This document shows positions 22,232 to 32,143 of a DNA stretch of 64,000 nucleotides, piece by piece. Origin of the DNA: Gari tellinella (Eukaryota; Mollusca; Bivalvia; Cardiida; Psammobiidae); assembly GCA_922989275.2 (NCBI GenBank), contig OV277857.1, positions 45,237,083 through 45,301,082 of the forward strand. The letters run 5' to 3'. Each line of letters begins with the position of its first letter. Position 1 is the stretch's first letter. The position numbers and the translations under genes are program-made. Below the pieces are notes generated by a model. The model was given only the letters and a program-made list of their open reading frames with translations, was not told the origin of the DNA and ran no database searches.

Positions 22232-22625
22232 GTACCGGTGGTCTGTCCAGTTGACTGAAGAGTACTGGTACGTTTATACACATTCATTAATATGACTCCA
22301 GATATTGGAATATCTTGAAAACTAAAATCTTTATACCTGCTCAAAACGCTATGGTGTGGCTACTTCGTTGAAACATCTTTCAAAGATTCCACTGGATTTA
22401 GTCTACACATGAATGAGAAAAAGTGAGAAATAGTTTGGTTACTCCCTCTTATCTTTCTTTCTTTCTTTAATGCCGACCACTCATGAATGAGGATTTTGAC
22501 ATGTGTTGGTCTATTCATTTCTAACTCTTGCTATTTCTATGATAATGTTATATCATGTTTTAACCCTTACTGAGCTCGGACCAAGCACAAACTGCATGTA
22601 CTTGTGAATAGTACACTTGTCTTGT

Positions 22626-22692
22626 GCAAACAGTGTAGACCCTTATCAGAGGGCTCCTTTAGGAGCTCTCTGATCAGGGTCTGCACTGTTTG
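22626..22692. repeat. Palindrome family A, 'gctcctttaggagc' loop variant
   Basis: Arms 'gcaaacagtgtagaccctta' and 'cagggtctgcactgtttgc' around 'tcagagggctcctttaggag'. A second copy sits in the right duplicate at 36722-36788. Confidence 0.85.
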
Positions 22693-22982
22693 CCATACTT
22701 TTATAATATTTTTACGATGTTTTTCTTTGAAGGCACATTAGTAGTTATGGTAATTTATATAAGATAACTCAATGAGTTTGATCAATTCTGGAGTTTTGTA
22801 AGGATTAAACTGACACACAGTTTACAAAGATTTACTTGACCGTGAAGTCAAATTTTACTTTCATCATATTGTAGCAATTCATGAGTTTATTTAATCATTC
22901 AGGAAGTACTGAAGATGCCAGATAAATGAGATACTACGGCTCATTATAAATGATAAAAAAAAGAAAGTAAACCAATGATATA

Positions 22983-23228
22983 CAGTGGAGAATCTGTTGT
23001 TCTTTCCCAATAAACGCGTTTACGCTAAAACTATTATTTGCAGTGCAAACAGTTTGGAGCCAGATCAGACGCCGGGTAACCCGGCGTCTGATCAGGCTCC
23101 AAACTGTTTGCCACCAAGATAAACAAGAATTATCAGAATTGTCCAAAAGTTGTTCTTTTCTACGTTTTAGTGCTTTGCGTTTGCGTACGTTTGCGTTTAA
23201 ACGGGAAAGAATAACAGATTCTCCACTG
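22983..23228. mobile_element. MITE family 2 (TIR CAGTGGAGAATCTG, TA target) with palindrome A
   Basis: TIRs CAGTGGAGAATCTGTTGTTC and complement, 246 bp, with TA at both ends. The centre is a long palindrome A (23045-23112). Flanking arms repeat 'cccaataaacgcgtttacg' and 'gcgtacgtttgcgtttaaac'. Non-autonomous; Tc1/mariner-like by TA and TIR start (inference). Confidence 0.88.
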
Positions 23229-23582
23229 TACATGTACAGTCATGAACATGCACCATGAGAAATATGCTAGAAGATAGTTGCTTAAAGCAAGCTGAAACTA
23301 AAGCAGACTTTGCCTTAAGTAAATATTTCACTTTTATCTGGTCATGAATATGTTCTTTATCCTTGCAGATGGTAGCTTAAAGCTTATTTTCTGTATTCTA
23401 GCAGATTGTAGCTGAAAGCGTGTTGAAAGTAAAGCAGAATGCGCTTTAGGGCACATTCTGCTTTACTTTCAAGCTGCTTAAAGTGATCATATACAGTAGT
23501 ATCACCATAGGATTTGGTGCTGAAATGAGTGAGAAAATGTTGGATTTGTTCCGTTTACTCCACCTTATCTAGAACCCTGTTA

Positions 23583-23830
23583 CAGTGGAGAATCTGTTAT
23601 TCTTTCCCAATAAACGCGTTTACGCTAAAACTATTATTTGCAGTGCAAACAGTTTGGCGCCAGATCAGACGCCGGGTAACCCGGCGTGTGATCAGGCTCC
23701 AAACTGTTTGCCACCAAGATAAATATGAATTATCAGAATTGTCAAAAAGTTGTACTTTTCTACGTTTTTAGTGCTTTGCGTTTGCGTACGTTTGCCGTTT
23801 AAACGGGAAAGAATAACAGATTCTCCACTG
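23583..23830. mobile_element. MITE family 2, second copy
   Basis: 248 bp with TA on both sides; palindrome A at 23645-23712. It ends 34 bp upstream of the exon at 23865. Confidence 0.88.
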
Positions 23831-23864
23831 TACTGGTGTTACAGTTCTGTATTGTTTGTTACAG

Positions 23865-23925
23865 AATGAGGCTCTCAAGAAGAAGATTTCAGACAAGGAT
23901 GAGCAGACGAAGGACATGAAAGGCT
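23865..23925 (+). CDS. Exon of a coiled-coil protein (E1)
   Basis: A 61-nt open exon candidate. It is preceded by the acceptor 'attgtttgttacag' and followed by the donor 'gtaagt'. Only one frame is open. It encodes NEALKKKISDKDEQTKDMKG, strongly charged and heptad-compatible, and ends with one leftover base. The next candidate exon, at 46928, begins with two bases of a codon, so the phases fit. The reading is consistent with the N-terminal coiled coil of a shootin-1-like protein, but the identity is tentative. An identical exon lies at 37961-38021 in the duplicated segment. Confidence 0.55.
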
Positions 23926-24499
23926 GTAAGTAATGGTGTTTAAGTTCCAGGGTTCCAGATAAGGAGGGTATTTCAAAAACTAAAATCTTTATTTCTGCTT
24001 TAAACCCTATGGTGTCACTACTCATTAGAATCGTCTCGAAGAGACGATTCTAATGAGTAGAAACATCATAGGATTAGATTTAGAAAAAAATGGATTTGTG
24101 CAGTTTACTCCTTCTTATCTGGAGCCCTGGTGTTAACTTTTCCAATACTGGGACCCTGTATTGAAGATCTTGCAAACAGTTTGGATCTAAAATGTATTCC
24201 TGGGTTAGTCGGTAAGCTTTGTAATACACTTCTTATCTTGGGCCCTTTTGATTTATACTCGATGTCATTTTCCTTATAGGCTGGAAAGAATGTTGAATAA
24301 ATCTGTATTCTTATATGAGGCATAGTATTCTAATACAGACTGGTGGTAACTGAAGATAGGAGAAAAGTAATAAAGAAAGCCTTCTATTGGAGCTTTCTGA
24401 ATAACTTTTGTCCTTGATTAGACAGTCACCTGTCTACATGCTGCTTCATTTAGTGATTGCTTAGCCAATGGTCTGTTTTAAAACTGAAGACAGGTAACT

Positions 24500-25090
24500 A
24501 CTTAACCCTTTACTCCATAGCGTATTTCTTGTTTTGAAGATAGATGATTGCTTAAAGCAGGTTGGAAGTAAAGCAGAGAACACCTTAAGGCACAGTCTGC
24601 TTTACTTTCAACATGCTTTAAGCTACCATCTGATATTAAATATAAAACATGTATAAGGATTGAAATTCATGAGTGTATCAGATGGATAAATTTATTAAGT
24701 AAACTTGTTCTTAGTCAAGATGAAATAAATAATATGTCTTAAATTGTCTATACCCCATAGCCTGTTTCTAGTTTTGAAGACAAGTGGCCACTTATAACAG
24801 GCTGAAAGTAACGCTGAATGCACATTAAGTCAAATTCTGCTTTACTTGCAGCCTGTTATAAGTTCACACCTGTTAGGATACAGAAAATATTTCTTATATT
24901 GTACATGTTCATGACTGTATAAAGTGGAGCCATTTTCTTTAGGGGAGGAATAAATTTAATATGCTTAACCCATTACCCCATAGTCTTTTCTTATATTGAA
25001 GATATGTGACCCCTAAAGGCAGGTTGAAAGTGAAGCAGAATGCACCTAAAGGCGCATTCTGCTTTACTTCAACCTACTTTAAGCTACCAT
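24500..25090 (+). mobile_element. Cluster of TTAA-type MITEs carrying palindrome B
   Basis: Left termini 'ttaaccctttactccatag' (24502) and 'ttaacccattaccccatag' (24964) are followed by palindrome B copies at 24550-24623, 24790-24863 and 25010-25084. The middle copy is diverged ('cttataacaggctg'). A further full palindrome B lies at 23409-23485 and a half at 23278-23315. Confidence 0.7.
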
Positions 25091-25109
25091 CTGCTAGAAC
25101 AAAGAAAAA

Positions 25110-25216
25110 ACAAGAGCCTCATGGGACATATTTCGCTCACCTGAGAATAGCTGAATGATTTATGTCCAGGACTTTGTCATTTTTTACCCGAGGGCATAAT
25201 TTGAACAATCTTAATA
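25110..25216 (+). mobile_element. Head of Helitron/pearl-like element, cut by LINE junction
   Basis: Starts 'caagagcctcatgggacata' and 'tcgctcacctgag' and stops at the LINE junction. The other copy continues past the same point at 39313. Confidence 0.7.
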
Positions 25217-25222
25217 AATACT

Positions 25223-25807
25223 GTGTTAGATCGGACAATATACGCGTGCACTTGTCACGTGGTCAGTGTTAGTTACAGTGCAGCTAAAACGTGCGGCACC
25301 TTTAGCTTGCACATTGCTACATTTATTTATTATTATTCTAACTGTAAAATTAAACAAAACCCAATGTTAGTAAAGGTAACACGATTCTACTTTTTATTCA
25401 CAGGTATAGTTGACAAATCGATCGACGAGTGTTCTACGCTCGTAGCGCTTTGGCAGCTTGTAACTGTAACAAAAAGGTACATGTATACACTAGAGTGTTT
25501 GTTGTGCGGACGCTATGTGGATGTTGAAATTTTTGTCTTACATGCGGGTTGTTGTTTGGTGCATGGCGGAGGTGATGCGGCTGGCTTCTATGTGAGCTTT
25601 CTGTTTTTCTTTTGTCTTGCGTTGAGCGATGAATTGTCTGTGAGAGTATCAATTCTATCTTGTCCAAGGGGGGCCGCTGAGCAAAGGCTTTACTGTTCAT
25701 GTACTTTGAAGTCGAGGTTGACAACGAAACTTCTTGCATTCGTTACTTACCTATGCAAGGCTACGATGTTTTTGGTTTTAGTAATACTTAAATACTCTTT
25801 TAAATGA
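25223..25807 (+). other. Possible upstream ORF of LINE I (194 codons), doubtful
   Basis: Open frame in the LINE 5' region whose stop overlaps the ORF2 start as ATGA at 25804-25807. The translation is Cys- and aromatic-rich without an RRM, zinc knuckle or coiled coil, so it does not look like a LINE ORF1. Probably fortuitous, but the stop-start overlap resembles termination-reinitiation sites of some LINEs. Confidence 0.2.
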
Positions 25808-26634
25808 ACTTTAATATAATGACATGGAATTCTACGGGTATTATGTCTAGTTGTACTTATTTATGCCAGGCTTTTCGTGATTATGATGTTGATATATGCG
25901 GAATCGCCGAACATTGGCTATATGGACAAGATAGTCATTTTCTAGATAGTATAGATAACATGTATATTAGTCATTCAGTTTCAGATTTTGACTTGTTATT
26001 GCCTAGTAACAGAAAAGTAGGGAAAGGGGGCGTTTGCATTTTGTGGAAACGGAAGTTGAATAACATTGTTACCCCTCTTCATGTTGATGATGATAGAATA
26101 ATAGGTATTCAGTTGACAATTAAACCTGATATGCTGGTATTTATCTTTCAGCTCTATGTACCATGTGCTGGTATTCGCATGAATCGTTATAAAGAATACA
26201 TTGATAAAATAGAAAATCTATTTTTAGCCTATAGCGAAAAGGGGTTAGTGATTGTTATGGGTGACATCAATGCAGAAATCAACTCAGCCTGTAGTCGTAA
26301 TTCGTATTTTACCGATATGCTTACACGAAATAATCTTTTATCTGTTAACACTCATAACCAATGTATGGAACCCTTGTTCACTAATGTGAACTATAACGGT
26401 GGTGTTACGTCGACTATAGACCATGTACTTGTAAACTCGGAGAAAATAGATCTTCTGAAAAATTGTTATATACCTGACGATGACGCTTTAATGTTTTCAA
26501 GCCATCGTCCAGTATTATGTTCACTGGCTTTTCCTGAAGCACATTACAGTTATAATGTTAACGAAACATTTAACAATATACGGTGGTCGAAAGTAACACA
26601 GGATCATATCTGTCAGTACCAGTCTTTTATTGAT
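25804..26634 (+). CDS. LINE I ORF2, N-terminal part: APE-type endonuclease
   Basis: 277 codons before the foldback insertion. Endonuclease motifs in order: 'MTWNSTGI' (Asn), 'CGIAEHWL' (Glu), 'VVMGDIN'-like 'VIVMGDINAEIN' (Asp/Asn), 'TSTIDHVLVN' (Asp) and 'FSSHRPVLCSL' (His). The enzyme nicks target DNA to prime reverse transcription. The usual SDH triad is SSH here, so the acidic partner of the catalytic His is replaced by Ser; this may reduce activity. Downstream, the frame runs 11 codons into the inserted element before a stop. The start ATG at 25804 follows the 5' region and begins three codons before the first motif. Confidence 0.88.
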
Positions 26635-28979
26635 AGTAGAGGGCATTTACAGATTTTGGGGAACTAATTTGTACAGAAATGATTTTTGTGTTTTCATATG
26701 CTATGACATGAACCGAATAACAGAAAAAAAGTCCCAAGAAATCACACGATGCGAAATATGATTTTTGGGGTAAAATGACTAAAACAATAAACGAAAATGC
26801 GAATTTTTGGAATTTTGCCACTATGACCATGGTTTTGAACAAAAAAGCCCCAACTATTCAGATTAGGCACATATTCCATTACACTCCAGGCTAGTACCAC
26901 ACCAGTTTAAGAAAAATTAAAATATCTGGATTTTTTGGGGTAAAATTGTAAAAAATAAGTTAAAAAACACACATTTTTGGAATTTCGATACTGTGTCCTT
27001 AACTATGAAAAAAAATGTTCAAGTTTGAAATAATAGTTGCACACACCTTCTAAATCGAGTAAGTTATTAGGTAAAGATAAATATTTGTTTTAAAAGAATG
27101 TGTTTTTATGGTAAAAATGTATTTAAAAAAACAACAACAAAAAACATGAATTTTTGAAATTTATATATTATGGCTTTAATATGAATATAAATGCTCCAAC
27201 TCAATACGTTACACAAAATGTTCTATTAAATAAAGATAAAAAAGATCATTACCAGATAAAAAAATGAAATATTATTTAAAAACAAATATATTTTTGGGTA
27301 AAACCTTCGAAAATTCCTAAAAATCAGGATTTTAGGAGTTTTTTTCCAGTGGCTTTGAATATGAATCATTTAGCTCTAAATCTTCATGCAAGATATATAT
27401 TCCATTTAAATGTTATAAATTACTTGTAAGAATACCTGTATGCTTGAATAAAAGTTTATTTGTCAGTGAAAATGAATTTAGATAAATGAACACACGTTAA
27501 GATCTTGTAGTAGAGGGCATTTAAAAATTTTGGGGAAAAAAATGCACAGAAATGATTTTGTGTTTTCATATGCTCCAATATGTACCGAATAACAGAAAAA
27601 AAATCAAGGAAAATCAAACAATGCGAAATCCGATTTTTGGGGGTAAAATGATTGAATTGATAAACAAAAATGATAATATTTGGAAATTCCAGACTGTGAT
27701 CCTGGGTGTTAACATAAAGGCTCCAAATCTACAAATTAGACTGAAAGTTACATGCACTGTCAAATAGTACTAATTGGGATACATAAAACTGGGGTGAAAA
27801 TCATGAAAATATTAAACAAAAACCAAATTTTTGGAGATTTTAGTAGAGATTACCTGATGTCAAACACGAACATATGCACAGAAATTGTTTATATAGTAGA
27901 GCATGTACCAAATAATAGATGCAAAATCTAGGAAAATCAATCTATACGAAATATGTTTGTTTGAGGCAAAATTGTTGAAATAGTAAATGAAAACGCTAAT
28001 TTTAGGGATTTCAGTACTGTGTCGTTGGTTATCAATATAAAAGCTCCAAATTTACAGGCTAGATACTTATACATCTCTATTGTGAAAAGTATTATTAAGG
28101 ATAAATAAAATTTTAAATTATGAATTTTGGGATAAAAATGTTGATATAATAAATGAAAACGCAAATTTTTGGAATTTCCCTACTGTGAGCGTGGATATCA
28201 ATATAAATGCACCAAATAAGCAGGTTAGACAAAAAATCATTTTAACTGTGTAATGGTACTAGTAAGGATAAATAAAACTTTCAAAAAACTGATTTTTGGG
28301 TTTAAATTGTCAAAATATTAAACCAAAATCACCAATTTTTGGGATTTTTGTAGACAATCCCTGCCATCAAAATCAAAATTGATTTATGCGTTATCATATG
28401 CTTTAATATGTACAAATTAATAGAAAAATAATCTAGGAAAATCAAACAATACCAAATATGTTTTTTGGGTAAAATCGTTGAAAAATAAAATGTAAATGGG
28501 CTTTATTTAGGATTTTACTACTGTGGTGGTGGCTATTAAAACAAAAGCTCCAAATCTACAGGTTAAACGAATACTCAATTGCACTGTGGAATTGTACTTA
28601 TAAAGATGAATAAAACTGTCAAAAAACTGATTTATGCAGTTAAGTTGTTATAATAATTAAACAAAAAACACCAATTTTCGAGATTTTAGCAGAGATCTCC
28701 TGGTCTGAAAACTCCAAATAAAGCCCTATTAAGCAAATAAAGGGAAAAGCGTTGAGAGTTGATTTATGTGTTTGAGTATGTTTCAACATGAATTAAATAA
28801 CAGCAAAATAACGGGAAATCCAACAAAGCCAAATACATATATGGCATTTCGGAGTAAACTGGTTAAAAAATTAGTTTCAATGCGATTTTTTGAAATTTCC
28901 ACAACATGGCTTTAGATATAAATGTAAAAGCTTCAAATTTACAGGTAAGACACAATATACTTTGTACTGTAGGCTATAA

Positions 28980-30140
28980 TCACTCTGATTTGGGTCCTCA
29001 CTATTTGCCAATGATATATATTCTCGTTCCGCATACAATTAGGGTTAAGTAACAACCTATATTCGTTTCACACACAATAAGGGTTAAAAGACAGCATTTT
29101 GATAATTAAACCATTGTACTAGCTTAGAAGCAGCATTTAAAATGCCACTTGTCAAATCAGAGTGTGCACTGATAGTAGGCAATAAGCACCACAAAAAGAA
29201 TATTGACTGTTATTGACCTGGTGATATATATACTATAAGTTATTTCATATACATGTATATATAGTAAGCACTGTTAGATCAATTAATTACATTAATTACG
29301 ATGTATGCCCAATATGCGTATACTATGATTTGCTGATATTTCACACAGTTGTCAGATTCCATTATGACAGCTCAAAGTACAGGATAGCTCATGTCTATTT
29401 GTTTCCAACCAATACCAGAACCAACCAGTATCGTGCAGAAAATCCAACAATGCAGAAAATTGTTCGTTCATGTTTTGATTTCTTTTATTGGTGGAGGGGT
29501 GTATTTTTCCAAATCACTTTAATATATGTTTGAGCTTGTTATGTGTAATTTTGGATAAACTAGTTGCAGATCTCATTTGAAAGGACTGTGTCAAGCCTAC
29601 GTTATGTTTCCAATAACTAATTCGCATATTGTTTGTACCTATAACCGAACCTTTTCCTTTAAACTTGACACGAGGACATCTGAAATGCTGATCTCCCTTA
29701 TAAATGGACTCGGCCACCCTGTGACATATCAGATCTAGTTGTTTGACCTTAGTAATGAATTTCAAAACAAATTCAAAATAGTAGTTATCCTTACTTATAA
29801 AAGTCTCCATTCATATATTTGTCTTAACTATATTTTTAAGTTTTATAATCATGTTATATTGCTGTAACAATGTACTCAATGTACTTTCAAATGGACTTGG
29901 AGCTTTTCTAATCATATTAATTGTCATAATATATACATTAAAAATGTGCCCTATTTAAGTTTACCATTTTTACTTAAAACTTTTAATCAACTAAACTCTT
30001 TGATTTATCTTCACTTGAACTAAGCTACATTAAAATGGTGTATGTGTGTAAGTTATAGACCTTGAACGTATAGTTTGATGTCTAAGGTCACAGTATAGTG
30101 AAGTGAAAAGATATGGGTTTTCATTTAACTATTTACATTT
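28980..30140. other. Loop region of the foldback element
   Basis: Lacks the subrepeats found in both arms. It includes 'aatagggttaa'-type motifs near 29040 and 29080 and a poly-C run at ~30145-30160 at the arm boundary. Confidence 0.5.
29514..29810 (-). other. Unrecognised 98-codon ORF in foldback loop
   Basis: The longest open frame in the foldback loop. It is basic, with 'CPRVKFKGKGSVIG' and 'NMRISYWKHNVG'. I do not recognise it; it could be a captured gene fragment, a transposase remnant or chance. Confidence 0.25.
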
Positions 30141-32143
30141 TTTACCCCCCCCCCCCCCCCAATCAGATTTTTTAAACCTTAGTTCATCCTAATAAGTACA
30201 AGGCTACAGTACACAGTAATATGTACCTTACCTGTAAATTTGTAGCTTCTATATTCTCGTCTAAGTCCATAGTGTGGAATTTCCAAACACTCGCATTTAC
30301 ATTAATTGTTTTAATCAGTTTACCCCAAAATTTATATTTGGCTTTGTTGGATTTTCCTAGATTATTTTACAAACAAGAATTGATGATTTTGGTTTAATAT
30401 TTTGACAATTTTACCCCGAAAAACAGTTTTTTGACACCTTCATTTATCCTAACAAGGACCATTCTGAAGTAGACATGAATTTTTGTCTAGCCTGGATATT
30501 TGGAGTTTTTATATTGATATCCATGGTCACAGAAGGGAAATTCCAAAAAATAGCTTATTCAGTTATTATTTCAACCATTTTATCCAAAATCATATTTCGG
30601 ATTCTTTGATTTCCCTACATTATTTGTCTGTTATTTGGTACACATTGAAACATAATTACTGATAAATCAATTCTGTGCATATTTTCCTTTATTTTAATTT
30701 CAATGTCAAAATCTGTCAACAATCCCAAAAATATGAAATTTTGGTTTAATAATTTTACCATTTTACCCCAATAATCTTTTGTTTTAAGTTGTGTTCATCC
30801 TACCTAGAGCCATTCCATGGTAGACATGAATATGTGAGCATACTGTAGATTTGGACCTTTTATATTGATATCCTCGATCACAGACGGGAAATCCCAAAAA
30901 TTAGCGATTTAAGTTATTATTTCAACCATTTTACCCAAAATCATATTTTGCATAGTTTGATTTCCCTAGACTTTTTGTCTGTTATTTGGTACAAATTTGG
31001 CAAATAATAACATATTAATCAACTCTGTGCACCATTTCCTTTATTTCCTTTTTGATGTCAGGGTCTGTTTGAAATCCTCAACATTTGTGATTTTGGTTTA
31101 ATATTTTGACAATTTCACCCCAAAAATCAGTTTTTTGAAAATTTTATTTATCTTAACAAGAACCATTCCAAAGCTGACATGAAAATTTGTCTAGCCTGTA
31201 GATTTCGAGCTTTTATATCGATATTCTCGATCACAGCAGGGAAATCCCCAAAATTAGCTATTTAAGTTATTATTTCAACCATTTTACCCAAAAAACATAG
31301 TTTGCATTGTTTGATTTTCCTAGACTTTATGTCTATCATTTATAACATATTTAAGCAAATAATAACATATAAATCAACTCTGTGCACCATTTCCTTTATT
31401 TCCTTTTTGATGTCAGGGTCTGTTTGAAATTCTCAAAATTTGGGTTTTGGGTTTAATATTTTGACAATTTCACACCAAAAATCAGTTTTTTGAAAATTTT
31501 ATTTATCTTAACAAGTACTATTCCACAGCTGACATGAACATTTGTCTAGCCTGTAGATTTGGAGCTTTTATATCGATATCCTTGATCACAGCAGGGAAAT
31601 CCCCAAAATTAGCGATTTCAGTTATTATTTCAACCATTTTACCAAAAAATCATAGTTTTCATTATTAGATTTTCCTAGACTTTTTGTCTGTTATTTGGAA
31701 CATATTTAAGCAAATTATAACATATAAATCAACTCTGTGCACCATTTCCTTTATTTGATTTTAGATGTCACGGTCTGTTTGAATTTTTAAAATTTGTGAT
31801 TTTGGTTTAATATTTTGACAATTTCACCCCAAAAATTAGTTTTTTGAAAATTTTACATATCTTAACAAGTACCATTCCATAGTTTACATGAATATTTGTC
31901 TAGCCTGTAAATTTCGAGCTTTTATATTGATTTCTACGATCGCAGTTTGGAAATCCCAAAAAATCGTGCTTTTACATATTATTTCAGCCATTTTACCTCA
32001 AAAATCATATTTCGCATCGTGTGATTTCTTGGGACTTTTTTTCTGTTATTCGATTCATGTCGTAGCATATGAGGGCACAAAAATCATTTCTGTACAAATT
32101 AGTTCCTTTATTTGTGTTTTTGACGCTAAATGCCCTCTACTAT

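Larger units (their letters stand above)
22286..25216 (+). repeat. Left copy of 2.93-kb direct repeat flanking LINE I
   Basis: Matches 36382-39312 at a constant offset of 14096 bp with only about six or so differences that I found by eye (for example near 22325, 24136 and 24400). Its left limit coincides with the sequence that directly follows the LINE ATT tail in the other copy. Its right limit is the LINE 5' junction. It contains two MITE-2 copies, one exon and several palindrome-B MITEs. Confidence 0.93.
26635..32141. mobile_element. 5.5-kb foldback transposon with tandem-repeat arms, inserted in LINE ORF
   Basis: Outer ends 'agtagagggcattta' and 'taaatgccctctact' are inverted, with about 190 bp of close terminal similarity. 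The arms continue as arrays of degenerate ~170-210 bp subrepeats with 'atttttggggtaaaat' and 'gctccaaat...acaggttaga'. These run plus-oriented from 26750 to ~28970 and inverted from ~30145 to 32000. A second copy of the terminus occurs internally at 27507. The target duplication is AT (26633-26634 and 32142-32143), and removing the element plus one AT keeps the LINE frame. No transposase is seen. Confidence 0.85.

Noticed and set aside
25223..25807. LINE ORF1
   Set aside because: No ORF1-like domain, odd composition; kept only as a low-confidence entry because of the ATGA overlap.
26635..32141. TA as target duplication of the foldback (Tc1/mariner type)
   Set aside because: TA would leave the LINE reading frame shifted, whereas AT restores it.
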